A stretch of 64,000 nt of DNA, taken from the NCBI GenBank assembly GCA_963663905.2, contig OY760657.1, positions 1,984,001 through 2,048,000 on the forward strand, given 5' to 3'. Below are positions 53,686 to 63,226 of this stretch, one piece after another. A program made the position numbers and the translations under genes. How positions within the stretch are numbered: the first letter of the stretch is position 1; every line of letters begins with the position of its first letter. The notes beneath the pieces are model-generated. The model saw only the letters and a list, made by a program, of their open reading frames with translations, was not told the origin of the DNA and ran no database searches. The stretch is from Saccharicrinis sp963663905 (GTDB lineage Bacteria > Bacteroidota > Bacteroidia > Bacteroidales > Marinilabiliaceae).

Positions 53686-54111
53686 TTATACTAATACAGC
53701 CTCTTTATTTAAATTTGCATCACAAAAAACTTCGATAACTTTAATGAAATCGACAATTTTTGTCATTTCTTCATCTTTCGGAGCAACGAAAGGAACTACC
53801 TCTAAAGAACAGAATGTTTGAAATTTATTAAGAAAACGACTTCCTTCTTTCAATTCATCATTCAAAGTATAATAATCTTTACCTTCCTGAAGCATTCCTG
53901 ATAGTGAAGTTGATGCTGGAATGTAGTCATAACTTAATAGTAACCCTAATACCAAACGTTCACCTGCTAAAACAGATAGGTTATAAAGGAATTCGTTATC
54001 AAAAGGACCACGATTAACAATTAATTTTTTACAAGTATTAAGGTATGATTTACCTTCGTCATAGTAAAATTTCCAATCTTTTTCTTGATCTTGCCAATGA
54101 AATGTAGCCAT
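53686..54111 (-). CDS. Hypothetical protein, 141 residues, helical
   Basis: A cytosolic, mainly helical protein starting MATFHWQDQEKDWKFYYDEG. The core NRGPFDNEFLYNLSVLAGERLVLGLLLSYDY looks like the helix pair of HEPN-type domains, but the Rx4-6H nuclease motif is missing. No homologue recognised with certainty. It is 40 bp upstream of the TRIC gene in the same direction, although that gene has its own -7 element. Confidence 0.65.
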   Translation of the reverse strand: MATFHWQDQEKDWKFYYDEGKSYLNTCKKLIVNRGPFDNEFLYNLSVLAGERLVLGLLLSYDYIPASTSLSGMLQEGKDYYTLNDELKEGSRFLNKFQTFCSLEVVPFVAPKDEEMTKIVDFIKVIEVFCDANLNKEAVLV

Positions 54112-54443
54112 AATTATAAGATTTTAGATTTAACTTGCAGATTTAGATTCAACATTGTTGTTCTTAATCCTATTTTGATATGGTAAAAATACTAAAAATA
54201 TTTTCCACCCCTTGTTAGTAAGATGTAATTATATTTAAAAAGTGTTATTTTACTTAAATACCCCATTATAAAACCACATTTATACTTCAAATGTACATTT
54301 TTTCTATCGTAGGCCTGTTTTGTTCAGTTTCGAATTTTGAAATTTATTATTTGACAAGGATGTGCTTTAAAATATGATTCTCACGATGAAATAATGCCGT
54401 TTGTAGTAACTTTAATATAATATTAAAAAGAAAACTTAAATTC
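54112..54443. other. Divergent intergenic region
   Basis: Separates the minus-strand 141-residue gene from the plus-strand TIM-barrel gene. AT-rich, no ORF and no strong hairpin; no full TAnnTTTG match in the appropriate positions on either strand. Confidence 0.4.
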
Positions 54444-55334
54444 ATGAAAGATTATTCACGCAGATCATTTTTAAAAGAAATAATTAAATTATCCAGTTTT
54501 CCTTTAATTTCGTTTGCCTATTCAAAAAGTATCAATATGAATAATATTAAACCAGCAATTCAATTATATGGACTACGAAATGAATTAATTGCAGATTTGT
54601 GGGGAACATTAAAATTAATTGCAGATATAGGTTATAAAGAAATAGAATTATATATGAATGAAGAGAATAATCTATTCTTTGGTTATGATGCAAACGATTT
54701 TTTTAAACGAATAAATGATCTAGGGTTGAAAGTTATTGGGCAACATATACTTTCAGGAAAATATGGGGCTGATATAAGATACTCTCTTACCATAGGTTTT
54801 GAGGCCCTAATAGAGATTCTTTCAAAACATGAAGTGCCATATCTAACCCATGCATGGCTATATCCACAAGAACGTGAAACGATTGATGATTATTATAAAT
54901 TATCAGAACTATTAAATAATTGTGGAGAATATAGTAAAAAGGCAAATGTTGAATTGCTATATCATAATCATGATTTTGAGTTTGTTAAAACAAATGATGA
55001 AATTCCCTATAATCTATTAATTAAGGAAACCGATTCAGAATATGTTAATTTTGAATTAGATTTTTACTGGATGTATGCTGCAGGAATTGATCCAATATAT
55101 TATTTAAATAAATTTCCTGCTAGATTTAAACTATGGCATTTCAAAGATATGAAACCAGATTCTGTGAATTTTACAGAATTGGGGAAGGGCAGAATTGATT
55201 TTAAAGAAATAATGGAATACAGTAAGAAAATTGATGTTAAGCACCTGATTATAGATCAGGATGAGTTTAATATTTCAATATATAGGTATTTAGAAGAGAA
55301 TTATATAAAACTTCTTGAATTAATTAATATTTAG
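54444..55334 (+). CDS. Sugar phosphate isomerase/epimerase (xylose-isomerase-like TIM barrel), exported
   Basis: A 296-residue protein with an N-terminal Tat-like motif SRRSFLKEIIK and short hydrophobic stretch. The barrel follows with KPAIQLYGLRNEL, GYKEIELYMNE (metal Glu), YHNHDFEF (His and Asp/Glu), NFELDFYWMYAAG (Glu and Asp) and WHFKDMKP (His and Asp), as expected for metal-dependent AP endonuclease 2-type isomerases. Such exported forms in Bacteroidetes act on sugars of unknown identity. The C_GCAxxG_C_C gene starts 5 bp after its stop, so they are co-transcribed. Confidence 0.88.
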   Translation: MKDYSRRSFLKEIIKLSSFPLISFAYSKSINMNNIKPAIQLYGLRNELIADLWGTLKLIADIGYKEIELYMNEENNLFFGYDANDFFKRINDLGLKVIGQHILSGKYGADIRYSLTIGFEALIEILSKHEVPYLTHAWLYPQERETIDDYYKLSELLNNCGEYSKKANVELLYHNHDFEFVKTNDEIPYNLLIKETDSEYVNFELDFYWMYAAGIDPIYYLNKFPARFKLWHFKDMKPDSVNFTELGKGRIDFKEIMEYSKKIDVKHLIIDQDEFNISIYRYLEENYIKLLELINI

Positions 55335-55339
55335 GAGAC

Positions 55340-55783
55340 ATGTTAAATAAAAAAGAATTAGCCATAGAAATGTTTAAAAAAACAAACTGTGCCCAAGCAA
55401 CTTTAGTTGCTCTGGCTGGAGAAAAAATGGATCCTAAATCCTTACAATTAATTGGTTCAGCCTTTGGGGGTGGCATTGCACAGCAAGGGAAAACTTGTGG
55501 TGCAGTTAACGGAGCATTAATGGCCTTAGGTATACTAAAAGGGTATAATGAATTTGTTGATTTAGAAGTGAAAAATAAATTTTATGCTGTGGCAAATGAA
55601 TTTATTACTCTTTTTAAAGAGAAATATGGGTCAGATCAGTGTAAAGAGTTAATTAATTATGATATTTCTGATAAAGAACAAAAAGCCAAAGCCAAAAACG
55701 AAGGCATATTTGATAATCTGTGTCCAAAGTTTGTATCCGGAGCCGTTGAAATCATGGAAGAATTAATGAACTCAAAAGTTTAA
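55340..55783 (+). CDS. C_GCAxxG_C_C family protein
   Basis: A 147-residue cytosolic protein of the redox-like C_GCAxxG_C_C family. Cysteines are placed as in the name: NCAQATL near residue 16, GGGIAQQGKTCGAVNGALMALG around residue 53, SDQCKEL near 100 and NLCPKFV near 130. The family is predicted to bind a metal or perform thiol redox; some members occur as fusions with oxidoreductases. It follows the TIM-barrel gene by 5 bp; a functional connection is unproven. Confidence 0.9.
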   Translation: MLNKKELAIEMFKKTNCAQATLVALAGEKMDPKSLQLIGSAFGGGIAQQGKTCGAVNGALMALGILKGYNEFVDLEVKNKFYAVANEFITLFKEKYGSDQCKELINYDISDKEQKAKAKNEGIFDNLCPKFVSGAVEIMEELMNSKV

Positions 55784-55847
55784 TAAACTTTATTGTTTAA
55801 TGTTTGTTCTTTCATTGTAAAACAAATTATAAAATCAAATTTGAGAT

Positions 55848-56387
55848 ATGAAGAAGTTACTTATATTATCAGTTTTATTGTTGGCATTTATAAACATACA
55901 TGCACAATCTGATTTCTACAGTTATACAGTTAAAACTCTTGAGGGTGAAGATTTTTCATTTGAACAATTAAAAGGAAAAAAGGTGCTTATTGTAAATACT
56001 GCATCCAAATGTGGTTTTACTCCTCAATACGAGCAATTGGAAGAGATTTACAAAGCTTATGGCGGTGATGATTTTGTTATAGTAGGTTTTCCGGCAAACA
56101 ACTTTATGCGTCAGGAACCCGGTACAGCTGAAGAAATAAGAGAATTCTGTACTCAAAATTATGGAGTTACATTTCCTATGATGGCTAAAATATCAGTAAA
56201 AGGTGATGATATGGCTCCTATTTACCAATGGCTGACACAAAAAGAAAAAAACAGTGTAGAGGATAGCAATGTAAAATGGAATTTTCAAAAATATCTGATC
56301 AATGAAAAAGGAGAATTAGTTAAAGTTCTATATTCTAAAGTGAAACCTAATAGTGATGAGATTGTATCCTGGATAACAGGAAATTAA
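55848..56387 (+). CDS. Glutathione peroxidase family protein (Cys type), exported
   Basis: A 179-residue protein with a signal peptide (LLILSVLLLAFINIHAQ). Active-site Cys55 lies in VNTASKCGFTPQY, with VGFPANNFMRQEPG carrying the conserved Gln/Asn positions and WNFQKYLI carrying the active Trp and Asn. It is a Cys, not Sec, enzyme. In bacteria such proteins are usually thioredoxin-dependent peroxidases; here the site is periplasmic. A strong terminator follows. Confidence 0.92.
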   Translation: MKKLLILSVLLLAFINIHAQSDFYSYTVKTLEGEDFSFEQLKGKKVLIVNTASKCGFTPQYEQLEEIYKAYGGDDFVIVGFPANNFMRQEPGTAEEIREFCTQNYGVTFPMMAKISVKGDDMAPIYQWLTQKEKNSVEDSNVKWNFQKYLINEKGELVKVLYSKVKPNSDEIVSWITGN

Positions 56388-56408
56388 AAAAAAATAAAGG
56401 TATTATTG

Positions 56409-56440
56409 AAAAGCGATGTTAATGCATCGCTTTTTTTGTT
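56409..56440 (+). terminator. Terminator after the glutathione peroxidase gene
   Basis: Stem AAAGCGATG / CATCGCTTT with a short loop and seven T. Confidence 0.88.
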
Positions 56441-56493
56441 TCAAATAATCTTTGCAAATTCGTACAGAAAATTTAAATAATTAAAAATATTCT

Positions 56494-57525
56494 ATGTCAT
56501 ATATAAGAGGGTTTGCAAGTGACAATAACTCTGGAGTGCATCCGGAAGTAATTGAGGCAATAACAAAAGCCAATGTGGGCCATGCAGTAGGTTATGGTGA
56601 TGATGACCTAACTCAGTCTGCAATACAAAAGTTTAAAGAAGTATTTGGTTCCGAAACTGATGTATTTTTCGTTTATAATGGAACTGGTGCTAATGTTACT
56701 GCAATACAGGCATTGACTCATCCTTTCAATTCAGTAATCTGTCCTGAAACAGCCCATATAAATGTTGATGAATGTGGTGCTCCGGAAAAACATAGTGGAT
56801 GTAAATTATTACTAGTACAAACACCAGATGGTAAATTAACCATTGAAGGTATAAAAAAATACATGCATGGCTTTGGTTTTGAACACCATTCTCAGCCTAA
56901 AATGATAAGCATTACACAGGCTACTGAATTAGGAACGGTATATACAATAGAAGAGATAAAGGAAATTGCTGATTATGCTCATTCTCTCAATATGTATTTA
57001 CATATGGATGGTGCAAGACTGGCAAATGCAGCTGTTGCTTTGAATTGTTCATTTAAGGAAATGACAATTGATGCAGGAGTGGATGTTTTATCATTTGGAG
57101 GAACGAAGAACGGATTAATGTTTGGTGAAGCCGTATTATTCTTCAATCAAAATACGGATGCAGTAAAATACATTCGTAAACAAACTGCTCAGTTAAATTC
57201 TAAGATGCGTTTTACAGCAGCTCAGTTTTTAGCTATTCTAGATAATGATTTATGGAAACGTAATGCGGACCATGCAAATAAAATGGCTCAAAAACTAGCT
57301 AAAGAACTTCAGGGAATTAAAGAAATAGAAATTACACAAAAGGTTGAAAGCAATGGGATTTTTGCTATAGTTCCTGCAAAAATAATAGAACCATTACAAA
57401 AAGAATTCTTCTTTTACACCTGGGATGAAAGTAAAAATGAAGTTCGTTGGATGACATCATTTGACACAGAAGAAGAGGATATTAGACAATTTGTTAGTCT
57501 TATAAAGAAGCTATTAAAAGAGTAA
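56494..57525 (+). CDS. Low-specificity L-threonine aldolase-like beta-eliminating lyase
   Basis: A 343-residue PLP enzyme of fold type I. GVHPEVIEAITKANVGHAVGYGDD opens the protein, FVYNGTGANVTAIQAL follows, HMDGARLANAAVAL carries the cofactor Asp and substrate-binding Arg, and Lys205 in SFGGTKNGLMFGE forms the Schiff base. The family cleaves L-threonine and L-allo-threonine to glycine and acetaldehyde. Length is normal. The thioesterase gene starts 3 bp after the stop, forming an operon. Confidence 0.9.
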   Translation: MSYIRGFASDNNSGVHPEVIEAITKANVGHAVGYGDDDLTQSAIQKFKEVFGSETDVFFVYNGTGANVTAIQALTHPFNSVICPETAHINVDECGAPEKHSGCKLLLVQTPDGKLTIEGIKKYMHGFGFEHHSQPKMISITQATELGTVYTIEEIKEIADYAHSLNMYLHMDGARLANAAVALNCSFKEMTIDAGVDVLSFGGTKNGLMFGEAVLFFNQNTDAVKYIRKQTAQLNSKMRFTAAQFLAILDNDLWKRNADHANKMAQKLAKELQGIKEIEITQKVESNGIFAIVPAKIIEPLQKEFFFYTWDESKNEVRWMTSFDTEEEDIRQFVSLIKKLLKE

Positions 57526-57528
57526 AAC

Positions 57529-57948
57529 ATGGCACAGCAATATGATTTTGAATTAGAGTTTAAAGTTCGTGATTACGAATGTGATCTGCAGGGAATTGTA
57601 AATAATTCAGTATATCAAAACTATTTAGAGCATACGCGTCACGAATTTCTGGATGCAATTGGTTTGAACTTTAAGAAATTATTCGATGATGGAGTAGTTG
57701 CGGTTGTAGCACGAGCTGATTTATCTTATAAAACGCCATTGCAAAGCAATGATAAATTCGTGGTAAGATTAAGAGCTGAACATCATGGTATTAAATATAT
57801 GTTTTATCAGGATATTTATCGTTTACCAGATGAAAAGGTCTGTTTAAAAGGAATTATTACAACAACTTCCTTAATTAACGGGAAATTGGGAGTCTCTGAA
57901 GAAATAGCTTCAGCACTTAAAGAAGTAGAAATAAAAAGAAATAATTAA
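57529..57948 (+). CDS. Acyl-CoA thioesterase (4HBT/YbgC-type hot-dog fold)
   Basis: A 139-residue hot-dog protein. RDYECDLQGIVNNSVYQNYLEHTRHEFL corresponds to the YbgC active-site helix; in place of the usual YxNY segment it has NNSVYQNY, while the catalytic Asp is kept. VAVVARADLSYKTPLQSNDKFVV follows as usual. Family members hydrolyse short-chain acyl-CoA or acyl-ACP thioesters. It lies 3 bp after the threonine-aldolase-like gene; a terminator begins 9 bp after its stop. Confidence 0.88.
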   Translation: MAQQYDFELEFKVRDYECDLQGIVNNSVYQNYLEHTRHEFLDAIGLNFKKLFDDGVVAVVARADLSYKTPLQSNDKFVVRLRAEHHGIKYMFYQDIYRLPDEKVCLKGIITTTSLINGKLGVSEEIASALKEVEIKRNN

Positions 57949-57956
57949 TAAGTAGG

Positions 57957-57985
57957 AGGTTCAAATATAATTTGAACCTTTTTTA
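57957..57985 (+). terminator. Terminator of the aldolase/thioesterase operon
   Basis: Perfect stem AGGTTCAAAT / ATTTGAACCT with a 3-base loop and a T-tract. Confidence 0.88.
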
Positions 57986-58081
57986 TTTTTTAACCCCCTG
58001 AATATTAAATCAAAAATAAGAGTACCCTAAAATTACAATACTATAACATCAAAAATATTTCACTTCCTTAAATTCTCTTTG

Positions 58082-58089
58082 TATTTTTG
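58082..58089 (+). promoter_or_regulatory. -7 promoter element of the SNF2 helicase gene
   Basis: TATTTTTG matches TAnnTTTG. It lies downstream of the first ATG of the frame (58079), which fixes the start at 58118. Confidence 0.65.
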
Positions 58090-58117
58090 CAGGCTATTTA
58101 AAAAATGTCACATTATC

Positions 58118-61100
58118 ATGCCAGAGCATAGCAAGAAAGAATATATAGAGAGATTTATCCAGTTCAGAGCTACTGATAAGGTAATACAGAAGGGGAAAGA
58201 TTTATATGATGAAGGTGCTGTAAATCTTACGTATAAAAACGATGCTTCTGATGCATGGCATTTCGCTGTTCAAGGTTCACAGAGGTATACCGTTATCATA
58301 AAAGACTTAAATAAAGGAGAAGCAAGTGCAAAATGTACCTGTCCTTTTGAATGGGGAACAATATGTAAACATGCCGTAGCCTCACTTTTATATATTATGG
58401 ATGCCGGTGATGATGCACTTCCTATAGAAGTACAGAATAAGGTGGCTCCTAACAGAACGTTAAGAACTCCGCTGGGATTTTTATTAGAAGAATATAGGTT
58501 TATAGATTCTGACTTAATTAATAAATATTCATCCTATAGTGTTTTAAATGATATAAAATACTCCTCAAGAAACATTAAAATTAAGAATGTTTTAATCCAT
58601 AAGGATCAAATTGTATTTGAATTATTGGATGAATACAGAAAGGAATCAAGTGTAGTTATAAAGCATGTTAATAATAAAGTATATATTGCTTCTGATATAA
58701 AGGCAGGTACACCAAAACTAAATAAGCTTGAAACTTTTTGTTTAATCGTTATCTCTGAATCAAAAACACCAGATCTTTTATTTACAGTTTTTAATAAAGG
58801 ATTGGATGAAATAGAGAAACAAATACTTTCCGAATACGGATTTGATGAAGATGACGACTTTACTGCATATTTTAAGCATGTTTTTCTTCCTAATAAAGGG
58901 TTAGATGTTACATATTTGCCGGAACAAAAAGGATTGATTCCAATTGAACCTGTAAAGGAAATTGATTTTTTAAGCTTTATAGAAAAGCAAAATAACGAAG
59001 CTTTAGAACTGGATAATATACCAAGAGCTACGGATAATAAAGTCTTAGGATTTGTAATAGATTTTGGTGGTGAAATTGAAGACTTTGATTATGACGAATA
59101 TGATTTTATTAATAACGATCCACAATTTGATATTTATCCAATTACAGCTAAACCAGGTAAAAATAAAAGACAATTAACATCAGGATTTAAGCGTTACGAC
59201 GAACATGAAGCGCCAATCATATTGACGGATAATCAAAGGAATGCATTAGATCTGATTAAAGAATTAGATTTTGATGATTTTACTGCAAAAAAAACTTTTG
59301 TATTAAAAAAGAAACTGATTCAGCTATTAGCCAAAGAACGATTTGTTTTTGTGAGGGAGCAAAATGATTACAAGCTAAGAAAGTCTGATTTAGTTCCTGC
59401 GCAAATATCTGATCAACTTATTGATGCTAAATATGGAACTTATGAGGATGCCAAATTTGTTGGTCTGGAGCTGAAAGTACAGGTTGGTGATATTGAGTTA
59501 AAACCATCTGAAATAAGATCATTATATAAAAATTCTCACGTTTATAACTTTGATGGAATAATCTATCTTCCGGCCAATTATGCTATTGCTAAATATATTG
59601 AAGAAGGTCAGGAAGATATAAAAATGGTGAAAAAGTATAAGTGGAAATTTATATCTGATGTTGTTTTACCATTGTCAAGAAACTTTGAAATAGATTTTGG
59701 AGATTGGAGCAGTGATGTTGAATCTATGGAATTGGATTTCAGATCTAAACAAATTTACTTATCCGAACAATACGATTATCTGATCATAACTCCTCAGGTA
59801 GAATATCACAATGGCGTATCTGTAGCTTTAAATCATTCAGGTAACGTACTGATTCATCATGATGATAATGATATTACAGAATACGTTAGAAATTTTGAAT
59901 TAGAGGATGATTTTGTTGATTCAATAGCAGCTTTACATCCTAATTTTGAAGATCAAAAAGAAGACAAGGTATTTTATCTTCACTATGATGAATTTACAAG
60001 AAATATGTGGTTCTACGACTTCTTTGATAAAATGCAACATCTGGAAGTCGAGGTATTTGGCCTGAAAGAGCTTAAAAATTTCAATTACTCACCGCATCAA
60101 GGTAAAGTTACCGCTGCTGTTTTCAGTGGTCAGGATTGGTTTGAAATTGATGTTAAAGTAACGTTTGGTGATGACACTATTGCTTTAAAAGATATTAAAA
60201 AGGCCATCTTAAACAAGCAGAAATATATTCAGCTAGCAAACGGAAAGGTAGGCTTATTACCAACAGAATGGATTCATAAGCTGGAAAAATATTTCCGACA
60301 TGGAGAGTTAAAGGATGGAAAGCTTGCTGTTTCTAAACTTAAATTTTCAATTATCGATGAACTGTTTGACAATATCGATAATGTGGATATCATTAATGAA
60401 ATAGCTGAAAAAAGAAGAAGATTATCCCAGTTTAAGGAAATTGCAAAAACAGACGTACCTCAGGATATTACAGCAGAACTAAGACCTTATCAAAAAGAAG
60501 GTTTAAACTGGCTTAATTTCCTTGATGAAATGAGATGGGGAGGAATCCTTGCCGATGACATGGGATTGGGTAAAACATTACAAATACTTACGTTTATACA
60601 ACATATTCTGGGTAAAGATCAAACAACCAATATTATAATTGTTCCAACCACATTATTATTCAACTGGCAAAAAGAAATTGAAAAATTTGCTCCAAATATT
60701 GCTGCATATTATCATTATGGTGTAAACCGAGCTTTAAATACAGACGCATTTGATGCGTTTGATATTGTTTTTACTACATATGGAGTATTATTAAGGGATA
60801 TTGAATTTTTAAGTAAGTATCAGTTTAATTATCTGATCTTAGATGAATCTCAGGCTATTAAAAATCCTGCTTCAAGAAGATTTAAGGCGGCAAATTTAAT
60901 TAATGCTAAAAATCGAATTGCACTTTCCGGTACACCTATTGAAAACAGTACATTTGATTTATTTGCTCAAATGACTTTTGTAAACAGAGGTATATTTGGT
61001 GGTGTTACTGCATTTAAGGAGAATTTCTCAAATAAAATTGATAAAGAAGGGGATGAAAATATAGCAGCAGAATTACAGCGCTTAATCAATCCATTTATAC

Positions 61101-61864
61101 TACGCAGAACCAAAGAACGTGTGGCTAAAGAACTTCCTGATAAAACAGAAGGAGTGATCTATTGTGAGATGGATAAAGAACAGCGTAAAGTATATGATGC
61201 TTATCGCAATGAGTTCAGAAATAGATTAATAGGAAAGATAGAAGAGGATGGAGTTGGGAAATCTAAAATGATGGTTTTAGAAGCACTTACAAGACTTCGT
61301 CAGATTTGTGATTCACCTGTATTATTAAATGATGACAATGTAGATACTGCTGAGTCTATAAAAATAAAGGAAATCATTCAACATATTACAGATAAAACTT
61401 CGAAGCATAAGATTTTAATTTTTTCTCAGTTTGTAAAAATGCTTGGTCTTATTAAAAATGAACTTAACAAGCGCAATATAGAATATGAATATTTAGATGG
61501 AAAAAGTTCAACTGTACAACGAGAAAAGTCTGTGGAAAATTTCCAGAATAACGATGACCTAAGAGTTTTCTTAATTAGTCTAAAAGCGGGGGGAACTGGA
61601 TTGAATCTTACTGCAGCTGATTATGTATATATTATTGACCCGTGGTGGAATCCTGCAGTGGAAAATCAGGCAATTGACAGATGTTACAGAATAGGTCAGG
61701 ATAAAAAGGTTTTTGCCTATAGAATGATATGTAAGGACACTGTGGAAGAGAAAATTCTAAATCTTCAAAACAAAAAGAAAAAGATTGCCGGAGACATAGT
61801 CCAAACTGATGAAAATATTATGAAAACTCTGGAAGCGGATGATATCAGAGATTTATTCTCTTAA
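58118..61864 (+). CDS. SWIM zinc-finger SNF2-family DNA helicase/translocase
   Basis: The ATG at 58118 (MPEHSKKEYIERF) is preferred because the promoter lies after the first in-frame ATG; 1248 residues. A SWIM zinc finger near the N-terminus has Cys73, Cys75, Cys83 and His85 (CTCPFEWGTICKH). A long middle region of about 600 residues is acidic and has no recognised domain. The SNF2 ATPase starts at about 790: DDMGLGKT (Lys819), LDESQAIKN (Asp909), LSGTPIENS, FSQFVKML, LKAGGTGLNLTAADYV and QAIDRCYRIGQ. Such proteins remodel protein-DNA complexes, for example RNA polymerase recycling; the precise role is unknown. Confidence 0.93.
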   Translation: MPEHSKKEYIERFIQFRATDKVIQKGKDLYDEGAVNLTYKNDASDAWHFAVQGSQRYTVIIKDLNKGEASAKCTCPFEWGTICKHAVASLLYIMDAGDDALPIEVQNKVAPNRTLRTPLGFLLEEYRFIDSDLINKYSSYSVLNDIKYSSRNIKIKNVLIHKDQIVFELLDEYRKESSVVIKHVNNKVYIASDIKAGTPKLNKLETFCLIVISESKTPDLLFTVFNKGLDEIEKQILSEYGFDEDDDFTAYFKHVFLPNKGLDVTYLPEQKGLIPIEPVKEIDFLSFIEKQNNEALELDNIPRATDNKVLGFVIDFGGEIEDFDYDEYDFINNDPQFDIYPITAKPGKNKRQLTSGFKRYDEHEAPIILTDNQRNALDLIKELDFDDFTAKKTFVLKKKLIQLLAKERFVFVREQNDYKLRKSDLVPAQISDQLIDAKYGTYEDAKFVGLELKVQVGDIELKPSEIRSLYKNSHVYNFDGIIYLPANYAIAKYIEEGQEDIKMVKKYKWKFISDVVLPLSRNFEIDFGDWSSDVESMELDFRSKQIYLSEQYDYLIITPQVEYHNGVSVALNHSGNVLIHHDDNDITEYVRNFELEDDFVDSIAALHPNFEDQKEDKVFYLHYDEFTRNMWFYDFFDKMQHLEVEVFGLKELKNFNYSPHQGKVTAAVFSGQDWFEIDVKVTFGDDTIALKDIKKAILNKQKYIQLANGKVGLLPTEWIHKLEKYFRHGELKDGKLAVSKLKFSIIDELFDNIDNVDIINEIAEKRRRLSQFKEIAKTDVPQDITAELRPYQKEGLNWLNFLDEMRWGGILADDMGLGKTLQILTFIQHILGKDQTTNIIIVPTTLLFNWQKEIEKFAPNIAAYYHYGVNRALNTDAFDAFDIVFTTYGVLLRDIEFLSKYQFNYLILDESQAIKNPASRRFKAANLINAKNRIALSGTPIENSTFDLFAQMTFVNRGIFGGVTAFKENFSNKIDKEGDENIAAELQRLINPFILRRTKERVAKELPDKTEGVIYCEMDKEQRKVYDAYRNEFRNRLIGKIEEDGVGKSKMMVLEALTRLRQICDSPVLLNDDNVDTAESIKIKEIIQHITDKTSKHKILIFSQFVKMLGLIKNELNKRNIEYEYLDGKSSTVQREKSVENFQNNDDLRVFLISLKAGGTGLNLTAADYVYIIDPWWNPAVENQAIDRCYRIGQDKKVFAYRMICKDTVEEKILNLQNKKKKIAGDIVQTDENIMKTLEADDIRDLFS

Positions 61865-61879
61865 AAACTAATTATAAAG

Positions 61880-61914
61880 AGAGATTGCCATAATGAGCAA
61901 TCTCTTTTTTTATA
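61880..61914. terminator. Bidirectional terminator
   Basis: Stem AGAGATTGC / GCAATCTCT with an 11-base interior including CATAATGA, followed by seven T on the plus strand and A-rich sequence on the other side. Confidence 0.85.
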
Positions 61915-62607
61915 TTATAATTCAAAAGGAACTTCTTTAAGCAGTTCAATTCCTTCTGGCGTTACAATAGCCATATAAGGAATTATCTCAACTCCATTTT
62001 CATAGGCCTCTTTTAAACCTTTAGCATAGTTAGAATCAATGTCTTTTGCTGGAGAAAAGCTTTCAATATCCTGTCTTTGGATTACATAAAACATAACAGC
62101 CCTGATTCCAGCCTTTTTTACATCAATCAAAGTCTTTAAATGTTTTAAACCTCTTGTAGTTACAGCATCAGGGAAAGTAGCTCTATTTTCATCACGAAGA
62201 GTTACGTTTTTTACCTCAATAAAACACTTCTCATCATTATTCTCTGCAAAAACATCAAACCTACTATCTCCAAATTTTACTTCCCTTCTGACTTCTGTGT
62301 ACATGTTTAATTGAGGAATAATTTTATCTCTAACAGCCTCATAAACCAAAATATTTGGAACACTTGTATTAATTCCAATCCAATGATTATTTATAAAAAT
62401 CATTTCCCATGTAAATTGGGTTTTTCTTTTTGGATCATTATGATGAGTTAGATAAACAGGAGCTCCTTCTTCAATACAAGTTTTCATACTACCTGAGTTT
62501 GTACAATGAGCAATAACAACATCTCCATTTTCCAACTCTACATCAGTTAAGAATCTTTTGTATCGTTTTATGAGTTTACCTTTAACTAGTTTTGTCTTAA
62601 ATTGCAT
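61915..62607 (-). CDS. sfsA: DNA/RNA nuclease SfsA
   Basis: The frame opens at an ATG at 62637, but Met11 (62607) starts the usual SfsA N-terminus MQFKTKLVKGKLIKRYKRF; 230 residues. Typical features are HCTNSGSMKTC (nucleotide/DNA contact region), the nuclease core FGDSRFDVFAEN and FIEVKNVTLRD (Asp and Glu-x-Lys, PD-(D/E)XK-like), and GLKHLKTLIDVKKAG. SfsA was first described as a sugar fermentation stimulation protein and contains an OB-fold plus nuclease domain. Confidence 0.93.
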   Translation of the reverse strand: MQFKTKLVKGKLIKRYKRFLTDVELENGDVVIAHCTNSGSMKTCIEEGAPVYLTHHNDPKRKTQFTWEMIFINNHWIGINTSVPNILVYEAVRDKIIPQLNMYTEVRREVKFGDSRFDVFAENNDEKCFIEVKNVTLRDENRATFPDAVTTRGLKHLKTLIDVKKAGIRAVMFYVIQRQDIESFSPAKDIDSNYAKGLKEAYENGVEIIPYMAIVTPEGIELLKEVPFEL

Positions 62608-62791
62608 GTAATTAATATTTGTTTTATCTATTAACATGAAATCAGCATAATTTGATCATGTATCTGTATAATAATTCTTTAACTTTTTACATTTATTGAT
62701 TCATACTGCTAATTTCCATAGTACATTATCTTGTTAAACTGCAAATTAAACACAATGCTTAAAAATTAAGCCTGAATTCATAACTTTTCTA

Positions 62792-62799
62792 TATTTTTG
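62792..62799 (+). promoter_or_regulatory. -7 promoter element of the YkgJ-like gene
   Basis: TATTTTTG, a full TAnnTTTG match, ends only 10 bases before the ATG at 62810, so the transcript would have almost no leader. Confidence 0.5.
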
Positions 62800-62809
62800 T
62801 GCAAAAAAA

Positions 62810-63052
62810 ATGGAATGTAGAGTAGGATGTGCTGCTTGTTGTATTGCTCCATCAATATCATCTTCAATGCCTAAAATGCCCAATGGTAAGAAAGCTGGTG
62901 AAAGATGTTTGCATTTAACAGAAGATAATAAATGTGAGTTATTTGGAAAAAAAGAACGACCTGCAGTTTGTGGTGGATTTATGGCAGAATTAGAATTTTG
63001 TGGTAATAATAGGGAAGAGGCATTAAAAATATTAGGAGATTTAGAAAAATAA
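62810..63052 (+). CDS. YkgJ-family cysteine-cluster protein
   Basis: An 80-residue protein with the CxxCC-type cluster VGCAACCIAP (Cys7, Cys10, Cys11 region), then ERCLHLTEDNKCELFGKKERPAVC and LEFCGNN. These cysteines fit the zinc- or iron-cluster YkgJ family. It is a short form: most family members are over 100 residues. It ends in a helix (EEALKILGDLEK). Its ATG is preceded by eight A residues and a promoter only 10 bp away. Confidence 0.85.
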   Translation: MECRVGCAACCIAPSISSSMPKMPNGKKAGERCLHLTEDNKCELFGKKERPAVCGGFMAELEFCGNNREEALKILGDLEK

Positions 63053-63226
63053 CATTCTAAAAAGAAAGTCAAACCAAAATTATTATAACAAAAGTACTTT
63101 ATATCTGTTTATAGTGTGTTTTTATAAATCATATAAGATCCAATGTATTTTTGATCGTCCTTTCTTAGAATGGATATATGATTATTCTTTTAAAATCATT
63201 ATTTAATTATTTATTACGTATTTATA

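Noticed and set aside
62746..63072. 108-codon minus-strand frame covering the YkgJ-like gene
   Set aside because: The plus-strand frame has the cysteine motifs of a known family and its own promoter element; the antisense frame is a shadow.
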